Part shown: piece after piece, positions 1 through 7,117 of the stretch
Layout: every line of letters starts with the position of its first letter
Numbering within the stretch: position 1 is the stretch's first letter
DNA from: Oscillospiraceae bacterium
Lineage (GTDB): Bacteria > Bacillota > Clostridia > Oscillospirales > Oscillospiraceae
Assembly (NCBI GenBank): GCA_016292445.1
Contig: JAEDIN010000048.1
Coordinates: 1-8,822 of the forward strand
Direction of reading: 5' to 3'
Length of the DNA stretch: 8,822 bases
The notes under the pieces: model-generated
What the model saw: the letters and a program-made list of their open reading frames with translations, nothing else
Databases searched by the model: none
What the model was told of the DNA's origin: nothing
Program-made: the position numbers and the translations under genes

Positions 1-127
1 TGACGGGCAAATTTGCGTCCATGCGGCGTTAAAGTCCTTGACAATACCTTTGTATTGCCTGCGGACTTTGCCTTGCCTGAACACAAATTATCTCCGTCAG
101 ATTATATGGTGTGACGGGCAAGTTTGC
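1..127. repeat. Intergenic repeat with composite hairpin, one unit plus start of the next
   Basis: The 16-base motif TGACGGGCAAATTTGC at 1-16 recurs at 112-127 with one change (A to G), giving a 111-base period. The first copy contains the perfect 10-base palindrome GCAAATTTGC (7-16). Between the copies lies a composite hairpin: AAAGTCC (31-37) pairs with GGACTTT (63-69), and inside it CAATAC (42-47) pairs with GTATTG (52-57) around a 4-base loop. A second inverted pair, CCGTCA (94-99) and TGACGG (112-117), overlaps the second motif copy. The first copy sits at the window edge, so more units may lie upstream. The structure suggests a dispersed intergenic repeat rather than coding DNA. It could be transcribed upstream of hemW, but no function is shown. 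Confidence 0.6.
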
Positions 128-134
128 TGTGCCA

Positions 135-166
135 AAGCGCCAGTAAAATAGAAGCGCCAGCAAAAT
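135..166. repeat. Short 15-base tandem repeat before hemW
   Basis: AAGCGCCAGTAAAAT (135-149) and AAGCGCCAGCAAAAT (152-166) differ at one base and are offset by 17 bases. They lie in the untranslated leader just upstream of the hemW ribosome binding site (AAGGAG, 195-200). They could be a regulatory site or replication slippage. Nothing in the sequence decides between these. Confidence 0.4.
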
Positions 167-205
167 TTATTAAAAATCCTCTCACGGCTGAGGCAAGGAG
201 AAAAG

Positions 206-1468
206 ATGAGAAAACGACTCGGAATTTACATTCACATACCGTTTTGCGTGTCCAAATGCGGTTACTGCGACTTTTACTCCGTCCCCGGCGGTTCGCAGCG
301 GATGCCGGAGTACCAGTCCGCGCTTTTAAGCCACATCAGCGAATCGGCGGGCAACATCTCCGCCTATGAGGTCGACAGCATTTATATAGGCGGCGGCACG
401 CCGAGTTGCTACGGCGCACAGCGCATTGTCGAGATACTCGACGAGCTGAAAAGACTGGGCAATGTGAGGCTCGACTCGGAGATAACCATGGAGGTAAACC
501 CCGATACGGTAAAGCTCGAGGATCTTAAGCTTTTGCGCCGCGAGGGTGTTGACCGACTGTCCATAGGCGTGCAGTCTGCCAATAACGACATTCTTAAAAT
601 GATAGGCCGCAGGCACAATTTCAAGCAGGCGCAGCAGGCGGTGGAAAATGCCCGCCGAGCAGGCTTTGAAAATGTCAGTCTCGACCTTATCTACGGTCTG
701 CCCAGCCAGACGAAAAGCGACTGGGCGCAGACCCTGCAGGCGTGCATCGAGCTGCATCCGGAGCATCTTTCCTGCTACGGGCTCAAGCTCGAGAAAAACA
801 CCCCCATGTACCACAGCTACCTCAATTCGCCGCTGCTGCCGGACGATGACGAGCAGGCGGATATGTATCTGTACACGGTCGAAACGCTTTCGCACTACGG
901 CTACAAGCAGTACGAGATATCAAACTTCGCCGTGCCGGGCTACGAGTCGCGCCACAATCTTAAATACTGGCAGCTTGACGACTACATGGGCTTCGGCCCG
1001 GGGGCACACTCCTGCGTGGGCAACCTGCGTTACAGCTATGTGCGCAGTCTTGAAAAATACATCTCCGCCGTCAACGGCGATTCGATGATAATCGACGAGT
1101 GCGAGCAGATATTCCCCGTGCAGCGCGCCGCCGAGTACATCATGCTCGGTCTGCGCACCACACACGGCATATCCGAGTCCGGATATCATAAAATTTATCT
1201 CAGCGACTGGACTCCGCTTGAAAAAAAGCTCAGGGAATTTGAGCAAAGCGGCTGGGCGAAAAAAACCGAGGGCCGCTGGAGCCTTACCCCGGCGGGTATG
1301 CTCGTTTCAAACTCGCTGATAAACGCCGTTATCGAGGCGCAGACCGGCGCAAAGGTGGAGATAAACCCGTGGATGAGGGAGGCCTTCGAGGCTTCCGAAA
1401 AGCAGGAGCTTCCCGAGAGCGATATCGAACGCTTCGAGGAGTTTTACCGCAAAAAGGCCGGCAAGTGA
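206..1468 (+). CDS. hemW: HemW, radical SAM family heme chaperone (HemN-like)
   Basis: Radical SAM protein of the HemN/HemW family. HemW is known as a heme-binding chaperone that delivers heme to respiratory proteins, and it is often misannotated as oxygen-independent coproporphyrinogen III oxidase. The [4Fe-4S] motif CxxxCxxC is at Cys14, Cys18 and Cys21 and is followed by Asp-Phe, not the fourth Cys that marks true HemN; this supports HemW. Other family motifs are GGGTPS (62-67), EVNPDT (96-101), RLSIGVQS (117-124), DLIYGLP (160-166), YEISNFA (236-242), RHN (249-251) and GFGPGAHS (262-269). A HemW C-terminal domain follows, with GLRTTHGIS near 315-323. The protein is 420 residues, somewhat long, with about 40 residues past the usual C-terminal helix. 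The ATG is preceded by AAGGAG at 195-200, 5 bases away. It is the first visible gene of the hemW-vanW-metG cluster. The client heme protein is unknown. Confidence 0.93.
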   Translation: MRKRLGIYIHIPFCVSKCGYCDFYSVPGGSQRMPEYQSALLSHISESAGNISAYEVDSIYIGGGTPSCYGAQRIVEILDELKRLGNVRLDSEITMEVNPDTVKLEDLKLLRREGVDRLSIGVQSANNDILKMIGRRHNFKQAQQAVENARRAGFENVSLDLIYGLPSQTKSDWAQTLQACIELHPEHLSCYGLKLEKNTPMYHSYLNSPLLPDDDEQADMYLYTVETLSHYGYKQYEISNFAVPGYESRHNLKYWQLDDYMGFGPGAHSCVGNLRYSYVRSLEKYISAVNGDSMIIDECEQIFPVQRAAEYIMLGLRTTHGISESGYHKIYLSDWTPLEKKLREFEQSGWAKKTEGRWSLTPAGMLVSNSLINAVIEAQTGAKVEINPWMREAFEASEKQELPESDIERFEEFYRKKAGK

Positions 1469-1483
1469 TGAGAGGATAAGCAA

Positions 1484-3145
1484 ATGGCAAGAAAAAGACA
1501 GGGAGAAAACCTCCACAGAAGAAAGAAAAAGAAAAGCGGCGGGAAAACTGCCGTGCTCGCGGTCGTTCTGATCGTTGTACTCGTAGCCGCGCTTGCGCTT
1601 GTCGGTGCAATGGTCGTCGGCAAGACCTCGACCATTCACCCGAACATGGTGATAGGCGGCATCGATATCGGCGGCATGACGGTTTCCGAGGCGGAAAAAG
1701 CACTCACCGCCGCAGGCTGGGAGACACAGGGCGATGCCGAGGTCAGCGTGACCTTGCCGGGCGACTATAAAATCACCGTCACCTCCGAGGAGGCGGGACT
1801 TAAAACAAGCAGCCGCGAGGCTGCCGAGGCCGCTTATGCCTACGGGCACAGCGGCAACATACTAAATGATTTGAAAGCGTATTTCAGATGTATCACCGGC
1901 AAGGCGACTGCCGCCGATGTGCTCTCGTCTGCAAACGCCGAGGGTATCCGGGCAAAGGTGGAGGCCGCTTTGACGGAATACGACGCATTTTTGAAGCAGG
2001 GCTACAGAGTTGACATTGAGAAGGCAAAGCTCGAGCTTGTCAAGGGCGGCGAGAGCGTCAGGGTCGATGCCGACGAGCTGTGCGGTCTGATAGTGAAGGC
2101 CTTTGAAGTAAAGGCGACAACGGTCGATTACACCGCCACGGTCGATGCCGCCGAAAGCGTCGATTTTAAGAAGATACACGACGAGGTCTATACCGAGGCG
2201 GTCGAGGCAAAGTACGATGCCGAAACCAAAAAGGTGACCGAAAGCGCTGTGGGCGTTGATTTTGATGTAGAAAAAGCGCAAAAGCTGTGGGACGCCGCCG
2301 AGCCCGGCGATACCGTGGCAGTACCGCTTGAAATCACAAAGCCCAAGTACACGAGCGAGCAGCTCAATAAAATGCTGTTTCACGATAAGCTCGGCGCGCA
2401 GACAACCGTCTACCGCTCCAGCTCAGAGGGCAGAGCGACAAATGTCGAGCTGTCGGCTGCAAAGATAAACGGCGTGGTGCTAAATCCCGGCGAGGTGTTT
2501 TCCTACAACGATGTTGTCGGCAAGCGCACCGCTGAGGCAGGCTTCAAGCTTGCCGGCGCGTATGCCGGCGGCAAGGTCGTACAGGAGATAGGCGGCGGCA
2601 TCTGCCAGACCTCCTCAACGCTCTACTGCGCGGCACTGTTTGCAAATCTCGAGATAACCCGGCGCGACTGCCATATGTTCGCCGTCGGCTATGTCCCCTG
2701 GGGCATGGACGCAACGGTAAGCTGGGGCGGTCCGGAGTTTAAATTCAAAAATAACCGCGAGTTCCCCATAAAGATAGTCGCAAAGACCGAAAATCGTGAG
2801 CTTACGATAGAAATCTGGGGCACGGATGTTGACGGCAGCTATGTCGAGATGACAAACTCCGTTTCGACCGTTTACGACAAGAAATACCCCAAAGTCGCGG
2901 TCGGCACACGCGCGGTGACTTACCGCAATGTCTACGATAAGGACGGCAATCTTTTGAGCCGCACCAAAGAGGATGTCAGCGTATACAACTACCACCCCGA
3001 GGACATCAAGTGGCCGTCGCCGTCACCCTCGGCAACACCCAAGCCGACTGCCAAACCGACGGCCAAACCGACTTCACAGCCGACCGCACAGCCTACGCAC
3101 ACTCCGGCGGCGACCGTGACCCCGACAGACACGCTTGCACCATGA
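1484..3145 (+). CDS. Membrane-anchored VanW family protein with Pro/Thr-rich tail
   Basis: Predicted envelope protein of 553 residues. A strongly basic cytoplasmic N-terminus (1-22) precedes one hydrophobic segment (about 23-46), so the bulk should lie outside the membrane, tethered by a signal anchor. Residues about 56-285 look like tandem peptidoglycan-binding-type domains (PG_binding_4 style, starting near GGIDIGGMTVSEAEKAL). The VanW domain spans about 307-446 and has the hallmark GGGICQTSSTLY at 370-381. A short beta-rich segment (447-508) leads to a low-complexity tail (511-553) of PT-rich repeats such as KPTAKPTSQPTAQPT, probably cell-wall spanning. VanW is named from vancomycin-resistance clusters, but its biochemical role is unknown. 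No other van genes are here, so resistance should not be inferred. It starts 15 bases after hemW, with AGAGGA at 1471-1476. Confidence 0.9.
   Translation: MARKRQGENLHRRKKKKSGGKTAVLAVVLIVVLVAALALVGAMVVGKTSTIHPNMVIGGIDIGGMTVSEAEKALTAAGWETQGDAEVSVTLPGDYKITVTSEEAGLKTSSREAAEAAYAYGHSGNILNDLKAYFRCITGKATAADVLSSANAEGIRAKVEAALTEYDAFLKQGYRVDIEKAKLELVKGGESVRVDADELCGLIVKAFEVKATTVDYTATVDAAESVDFKKIHDEVYTEAVEAKYDAETKKVTESAVGVDFDVEKAQKLWDAAEPGDTVAVPLEITKPKYTSEQLNKMLFHDKLGAQTTVYRSSSEGRATNVELSAAKINGVVLNPGEVFSYNDVVGKRTAEAGFKLAGAYAGGKVVQEIGGGICQTSSTLYCAALFANLEITRRDCHMFAVGYVPWGMDATVSWGGPEFKFKNNREFPIKIVAKTENRELTIEIWGTDVDGSYVEMTNSVSTVYDKKYPKVAVGTRAVTYRNVYDKDGNLLSRTKEDVSVYNYHPEDIKWPSPSPSATPKPTAKPTAKPTSQPTAQPTHTPAATVTPTDTLAP
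3029..3127 (+). repeat. Degenerate KPT/QPT coding repeats in the VanW protein tail
   Basis: Residues 516-548 of the VanW-family protein are built from short Pro-Thr units, encoded by imperfect 12-base repeats around CCGACNGCCAAA. The region is likely extended, non-globular and surface exposed. Such repeats tend to vary in copy number between strains by slippage, but only one allele is visible here. Confidence 0.6.
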
Positions 3146-3168
3146 GAATATAAGACAGGAGAATTATA

Positions 3169-5112
3169 ATGGAAAAGGGAACATTCTACATCACAACACC
3201 CATCTACTACCCCTCCGATAAGCTGCATATCGGCCACACCTACTGCACCGTCGCAACCGACACCATCGCAAGATACAAGAGAATGTGCGGCTACGATGTC
3301 ATGTTTCTCACCGGCACCGACGAGCACGGTCAGAAGATAGAGGAAAAGGCAAAGGCCGCAGGCGTCACGCCGCAGGAATTCGTCGATAACATCGTCACGG
3401 CTCCCGGCGGCATCAAGGATCTGTGGAAGCTCATGAACATCTCCAACGACCGCTTTATCCGCACCACCGACGATTACCATGTCGAGGCGGTACAGAGAAT
3501 TTTCAAGAAGATGTACGAAAAGGGCGACATCTACAAGGGCGCATACAAGGGTATGTACTGCACCCCCTGCGAAAGCTTCTGGACCGAGAGCCAGCTTGTT
3601 GACGGCAAATGCCCCGACTGCGGCAGAGAGGTCCACTACGCCGAGGAGGAGGCCTATTTCTTCAAGCTCTCCAAGTACGCAAAGCCCGTGCAGGAGCTTT
3701 TGGAGGGCGGCGAATTTCTCGAGCCTGCCTCTCGCGTAAACGAGATGATAAATAACTTCATAAAGCCCGGGCTTGAGGATCTGTGCGTTTCCAGAACCAG
3801 CTTCAGCTGGGGCATCCCCGTCGATTTTGATCCGGGCCATGTCGTTTATGTTTGGGTCGATGCGCTGTTTAACTACTGCACCGCACTCGGACTTTTAAAC
3901 GATAAGTACAGCGATTTCGATAAATACTGGCCTGCCGATGTCCACATCGTCGGCAAGGAAATTGTCCGCTTCCACTCGATAATCTGGCCTGCAATGCTCA
4001 TGAGCATGGAGCTGCCCCTGCCCAAGAAGGTCTACGGCCATGGCTGGCTGGTCATCGACGGCGGCAAGATGAGCAAGAGCAAGGGCAATGTCGTTGACCC
4101 TTACAAGCTGGCGGATATGTTCGGCGTTGACGCGCTGCGCTTCTTCCTGCTGCGCACCTTCCCCTTCGGCTCGGACGGCAACTTCTCAAACGAGCTGCTT
4201 ATCAGCACCATTAACACCGACCTTGCCAACGACCTCGGAAACCTCGTTTCGCGCACCACCGCAATGGCGGTCAAGTACTTTGGCGGCACTCTGCCTGCCG
4301 AGCGTGAGCATGACGCGCTCGACGACGAGCTTATCTCAATGGCAAAGGATGCCCGTGAAAAGTATGCCGCTCAGATGGACAAGTTCCAGCTCCACCTCGC
4401 ACTCGAGGAGGTCTTCAAGCTCATCCAGCGCGCAAACAAGTACATCGACGAAACCGCACCTTGGGTGCTGGCAAAGGATGAGGCGAAAAAGCCCCGTCTG
4501 GCTGCCGTCATTTATAATCTGCTCGAAACCCTGCGCATCGCGCTCATTATGCTCAAGCCCTTCATTCCCGAAAGCTGCGACAAGGCATTTGAGCAGATAG
4601 GCGCGGATGAAGCCTGCATCGCTTGGGAAACCGCCGCGACCTTCGGCGTTCTGCCCGCAAGCGTCACCGTTGTCAAGGGCGAAACCCTGTTCCCCCGCGT
4701 CGACATGGCAAAGGCCCTCGTGGAGCTTGAAAAGATGAACAAGCCCGCAGGCCCCGTGTTTCCGCCGGTCGAGCCGAATGTGACCATCGACGATTTTGCA
4801 AAGTGCGATATGCGCGTGTGCAAGGTGCTTAGCTGTGAAGCGGTCAAGAAGTCGGAAAAGCTTCTCAAGTTTACCCTCGACGACGGCAGCGGCACTCCCC
4901 GTCAGATACTCTCCGGCATCCACAAATTCTATGAGCCCGAGCAGCTCGTCGGCAAAACGGTCGTTGCCATCCTCAACCTGCCCAACCGCAAGATGATGGG
5001 TCAGGATTCCTGCGGTATGCTGCTATCCGCCGTTCACGAGGAAAACGGCAAGGAGGAGCTGCACCTGCTGATGCTCGACGATAATATCCCCGCAGGCTTC
5101 AGGCTTTGCTAA
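3169..5112 (+). CDS. metG: Methionyl-tRNA synthetase with C-terminal tRNA-binding domain
   Basis: Class I aminoacyl-tRNA synthetase that charges tRNA-Met with methionine using ATP in the cytoplasm. The Rossmann-fold signature HIGH is at 20-23 and KMSKS at 300-304. The connective domain carries a single zinc knuckle, Cys131-x2-Cys134 and Cys148-x2-Cys151. An anticodon-binding helical domain covers about 345-500. The C-terminal domain (about 538-647) is of the Trbp111/EMAP-II OB-fold type, with DFAKCDMRVCKV near 542-553 and the conserved NLPNRKMMGQDSCGMLLSA stretch at 603-621; in this family it mediates dimerisation and tRNA binding. The length of 647 is normal for two-part bacterial MetRS. The start has AGGAG at 3157-3161 with 7-base spacing. 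It lies 23 bases after the VanW-family gene, too close for a T-box or SAM riboswitch of its own, so it probably shares an upstream promoter. Confidence 0.97.
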   Translation: MEKGTFYITTPIYYPSDKLHIGHTYCTVATDTIARYKRMCGYDVMFLTGTDEHGQKIEEKAKAAGVTPQEFVDNIVTAPGGIKDLWKLMNISNDRFIRTTDDYHVEAVQRIFKKMYEKGDIYKGAYKGMYCTPCESFWTESQLVDGKCPDCGREVHYAEEEAYFFKLSKYAKPVQELLEGGEFLEPASRVNEMINNFIKPGLEDLCVSRTSFSWGIPVDFDPGHVVYVWVDALFNYCTALGLLNDKYSDFDKYWPADVHIVGKEIVRFHSIIWPAMLMSMELPLPKKVYGHGWLVIDGGKMSKSKGNVVDPYKLADMFGVDALRFFLLRTFPFGSDGNFSNELLISTINTDLANDLGNLVSRTTAMAVKYFGGTLPAEREHDALDDELISMAKDAREKYAAQMDKFQLHLALEEVFKLIQRANKYIDETAPWVLAKDEAKKPRLAAVIYNLLETLRIALIMLKPFIPESCDKAFEQIGADEACIAWETAATFGVLPASVTVVKGETLFPRVDMAKALVELEKMNKPAGPVFPPVEPNVTIDDFAKCDMRVCKVLSCEAVKKSEKLLKFTLDDGSGTPRQILSGIHKFYEPEQLVGKTVVAILNLPNRKMMGQDSCGMLLSAVHEENGKEELHLLMLDDNIPAGFRLC

Positions 5113-5117
5113 AAAAC

Positions 5118-5148
5118 AAAAGCTCTGTTCAATCGAACAGAGCTTTTT
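5118..5148. terminator. Rho-independent terminator after metG
   Basis: AAAAGCTCTGTTC (5118-5130) and GAACAGAGCTTTT (5135-5147) form a perfect 13-base-pair stem with the loop AATC. The right arm ends in the run TTTTT, and the left side has A-rich sequence (5111-5121), so the hairpin could work on both strands. It starts 5 bases after the metG stop codon and should end the hemW-vanW-metG transcript. Confidence 0.92.
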
Positions 5149-5198
5149 CAGTATCGGTTAAACGCTTCATGTAATCTCTACTGCCATAACCCGACCGG
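5146..5198. repeat. 53-base direct repeat, copy 1
   Basis: This stretch aligns without gaps to 5434-5486, with 46 of 53 bases identical by eye. The ends are best conserved (TTTCAGTATCG and GCCATAACCCGACCGG), and most changes fall in the middle. It begins inside the T-run of the metG terminator. The two copies bracket about 235 bases holding hairpins and shorter repeats. It looks like a duplicated intergenic element, of unknown function. Confidence 0.7.
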
Positions 5199-5341
5199 TA
5201 ACACTATGCTAAAGTCAAGCCCGTCCATCAACCTATCGGTGCAGTAAAAGCTTCTCGCACTTATCTAATCGACGCGGTTCGTTAAACGGGTACATAGAAA
5301 GCCGCTTGCACCGATATGGTCACCGCAGTCAAACAGAACGC

Positions 5342-5359
5342 TGCACCGACTCTGGTGCA
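5342..5359. repeat. Small inverted repeat in the intergenic element
   Basis: TGCACC (5342-5347) pairs with GGTGCA (5354-5359) around the 6-base loop GACTCT. The right arm could instead pair with CTTGCACC (5305-5312). It lies just before two stronger hairpins and is probably part of the same folded element. Confidence 0.4.
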
Positions 5360-5364
5360 AGATT

Positions 5365-5432
5365 CCAAAGGGCGGCTAAGCCCTTTGGTCGCGTTTCTTT
5401 TGCAACTTTTCTTTGGCGAAACAAAGAAAAGT
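5365..5432. repeat. Tandem pair of perfect hairpins
   Basis: The first hairpin is CCAAAGGGC (5365-5373), loop GGCTAA, GCCCTTTGG (5380-5388). The second is ACTTTTCTTTG (5405-5415), loop GCGAAA, CAAAGAAAAGT (5422-5432). Both stems are perfect (9 and 11 base pairs), and the second copy of the 53-base repeat follows at once. Similar paired hairpins with a CTTTTCTTT core are, from memory, common in intergenic DNA of gut Clostridia, but this was not searched. Neither ends in a clear T-run, so terminator function is doubtful. Confidence 0.65.
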
Positions 5433-5433
5433 C

Positions 5434-5486
5434 TTTCAGTATCGTTTATACGCTTCATCTTGTCTTTATTGCCATAACCCGACCGG
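5434..5486. repeat. 53-base direct repeat, copy 2
   Basis: Partner of 5146-5198, offset by exactly 288 bases. It directly follows the CAAAGAAAAGT hairpin arm. Seven mismatches separate the copies, five of them clustered between the conserved blocks GCTTCAT and GCCATAACCCGACCGG, so the duplication is not recent or the middle is less constrained. Confidence 0.7.
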
Positions 5487-5542
5487 CAGCCTATCGGTGC
5501 GCTGCAAAAACAGCCATAACGCGGTTCGATGCTGCATACTAA

Positions 5543-5610
5543 CATAAAAATTACCCCTAACCTATCGGTGCGGCGAATTTGCTTCGCGCCGATTTGTTAG
5601 GGGTGTTTTT
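5543..5610. terminator. Bidirectional terminator of the permease gene
   Basis: The outer stem ACCCCTAAC (5553-5561) and GTTAGGGGT (5596-5604) is a perfect 9 base pairs. An inner stem, ATCGGTGCG (5564-5572) with CGCGCCGAT (5585-5593), has one G-T wobble. Read on the minus strand, the hairpin is followed by AATTTTTAT (5543-5551), suiting termination of the permease transcript, whose stop codon is 15 bases away. On the plus strand it is followed by TGTTTTTG, so it should also block read-through from metG. Confidence 0.85.
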
Positions 5611-5618
5611 GCTTGTTT

Positions 5619-7040
5619 TTATTTGTCTAAGCTTTCGGTTTTTGCCGGGGCTTTACCCTTGACGAGGTAGCCTATGAACATGACCACCGCGAAGAAGATG
5701 AGGAAACCGCAGCAGGTCTTTGCGCCGTAGCCTGTCCAGATGGCGTAGCAGAAGAACAGGCAGCACAGCAGACCCAGACCGGGAAGCAGGAAGCGGCGGA
5801 AGAAGCCGAGATCCTTTGCCTTGACCATAAGTCCGATCATCATGGGGATGTACATGACATACAGGCAGATGATACCGATCTCATCGGGCTCCCATGCAAG
5901 CCACTCGCAGGTGTGCACGGCGCCGAACAGCTCGGGGCCGCCCATCCACATCATGACCGTCCATGCAAACCAGAAGCCGGAGGTCATCATGCCGAAGATT
6001 GCGGACTTGATGGAGAAGTTGTTCTGATGGTCGATGTCGCCGAAGAACTCGGGCTTGGGACCGAGACCGCGTGCCGACAGCGAGTACAGACCGCGGCAGG
6101 ACGCCATGGTCAGACCGTTCATAGTGCCGAGACAGCTAATGGTTATGAACACATAAACGATAGTGCCGACAACATTGCCGAACAGCTTCGAGAAGGCGAT
6201 GCGGGGCAGAGCCTCGCCGAACGGCCAAGTGCCGATGATGGTGTTTACATCGCCGACACAGCTCATTGCAAAGATGTACAGTGCGTAGATAAGAATGGTG
6301 ACGACCGAGCCGATGATAAGAGCAAGGGGCAGATTGCGCTTTGCGTTTTTAAGCTCGGAGTTTATTGAGGTTGCGAGTATCCAGCCCTCGTAGGCAAAGG
6401 CGAAGCCGACGATTGCCTTGAAGAAGCCCGAGCCGCCGACGGGGGTGTATTCAGGGGTGTTTACGAAGTTGAGAACCTCGAGGGTGGTGCCGTTTACGAG
6501 ACCGGCGATAGTGCCGACGACGCCCATGAGCAGCAGGGGGATGAGCTTGATGACGGTCATGCCGACCTGGAGCTTGCCTGCGATTTTGGGGCTGAGGGCG
6601 TTGATGCCGTAGTCAATCATGAGGAAGCCTGCGCCGACGCCGATAGCCACGGGATTGACCTGACCGGTCGCAAAGTCGATGGCTGCGATGCCGAAGAGCT
6701 GCAGGAACATCATCGCCGAGAAGAAGGCGAGCATAGCAATGATGGCAGGCGTGTAGATAACCGTCATAAACCAGCCGACATAGTATGCGTAACGGGGTCC
6801 GAGCGCGACCTCGGCATAGTCAACGATGCCGTTGACCTTCTCATACCTTGAGCCGAGTTCGGCAAAAACGAGTGAACAAATAATGCAAATTAGACCTACA
6901 ATGCCAACAACTGCAATACCCTGCAGCAGGTTGCCGCCGGTCAGACTAAGGACTTTACCGCCCTTGATGAAAACGCCTGAGCCGATGACGATGCCGATAA
7001 CCATCGATATGGCGGTCGGCAATCCGTATCTCTTTTCCAT
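5619..7040 (-). CDS. APC superfamily amino acid permease
   Basis: Integral membrane transporter of 473 residues, very hydrophobic, with about 12 membrane segments expected for the amino acid-polyamine-organocation fold. The first segment has the substrate-binding signature GIVIGSGVF (16-24). The sixth has FAFAYEGW (213-220). The loop after it carries the APC consensus ELKNAKRNLPLAL (229-241). SCRGLYSLSARGLGP (314-328) matches the conserved cytoplasmic loop of LAT/SteT-like members. The family exchanges or imports amino acids by proton symport or antiport; the substrate cannot be read from the sequence. The ATG has AGGAG 7 bases upstream on the minus strand (7047-7052 region). It converges on metG, has its own promoter and terminator, and appears monocistronic. 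No frameshift is visible. Confidence 0.92.
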   Translation of the reverse strand: MEKRYGLPTAISMVIGIVIGSGVFIKGGKVLSLTGGNLLQGIAVVGIVGLICIICSLVFAELGSRYEKVNGIVDYAEVALGPRYAYYVGWFMTVIYTPAIIAMLAFFSAMMFLQLFGIAAIDFATGQVNPVAIGVGAGFLMIDYGINALSPKIAGKLQVGMTVIKLIPLLLMGVVGTIAGLVNGTTLEVLNFVNTPEYTPVGGSGFFKAIVGFAFAYEGWILATSINSELKNAKRNLPLALIIGSVVTILIYALYIFAMSCVGDVNTIIGTWPFGEALPRIAFSKLFGNVVGTIVYVFITISCLGTMNGLTMASCRGLYSLSARGLGPKPEFFGDIDHQNNFSIKSAIFGMMTSGFWFAWTVMMWMGGPELFGAVHTCEWLAWEPDEIGIICLYVMYIPMMIGLMVKAKDLGFFRRFLLPGLGLLCCLFFCYAIWTGYGAKTCCGFLIFFAVVMFIGYLVKGKAPAKTESLDK

Positions 7041-7088
7041 TTGGGGACTCCTCTCTCTTTTTCACAGAACAACAGTCTGTACGCAGAA

Positions 7089-7117
7089 AGTATATCACTT
7101 TATAACGAAGGAAACAA
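7089..7117 (-). promoter_or_regulatory. Sigma-A-type promoter of the permease gene
   Basis: On the minus strand, TTGTTT (7112-7117) and TATACT (7089-7094) are separated by 17 bases, and the -10 is preceded by TG one base upstream (extended -10). Transcription would start near 7082, leaving an untranslated leader of about 40 bases, too short for a riboswitch. Upstream, at 7119-7171, are several A-tracts (read on the minus strand) that could act as an UP element or bend the DNA. Confidence 0.75.

Larger units (their letters stand above)
5232..5571. repeat. Dispersed motif CCTATCGGTGC, three direct copies and one inverted
   Basis: CCTATCGGTGC occurs exactly at 5232-5242, 5490-5500 and 5561-5571. 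The core TATCGGTGC also occurs inverted, as GCACCGATA, at 5308-5316. A second shared word, CGCGGTTCG, sits at 5273-5281 and 5520-5528. The order 53-base repeat, CCTATCGGTGC, CGCGGTTCG is the same in both halves, although the second half is shorter. This indicates two versions of one composite element. The third CCTATCGGTGC lies inside the terminator hairpin of the permease gene. Confidence 0.6.

Noticed and set aside
38..43. Perfect TTGACA that could be a -35 box for hemW
   Set aside because: It lies inside a hairpin arm region, and the bases 16-18 further on (GCGGAC region) do not resemble a -10 box.
144..149. TAAAAT as a -10 box for the hemW cluster
   Set aside because: Only a weak -35 (TTTGCT) at a poor 15-base spacing can be found, and the word is part of the tandem repeat.
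326..895. Minus-strand frame of 189 codons inside hemW
   Set aside because: It lies entirely within a confident gene, and its predicted protein shows no family features.
2819..3010. G5 domain after the VanW domain
   Set aside because: The segment (about residues 446-509) is beta-rich and of suitable position but short, and I could not recognise a convincing G5 pattern.
3146..3168. T-box or SAM riboswitch controlling metG
   Set aside because: The gap is only 23 bases and holds just the ribosome binding site.
2989..3840. Long minus-strand frame of 283 codons across the VanW tail and metG start
   Set aside because: It overlaps two well-supported genes, has no recognisable motif, and arises from GC-rich codon structure on the opposite strand.
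5146..5486. Possible CRISPR array
   Set aside because: There are only two imperfect 53-base copies, 288 bases apart and bracketing hairpins, with no regular spacers or cas genes.
5282..5545. Small open frames on both strands in the metG-permease gap
   Set aside because: They run through hairpins and direct repeats, have no good ribosome binding site, and give unremarkable translations.
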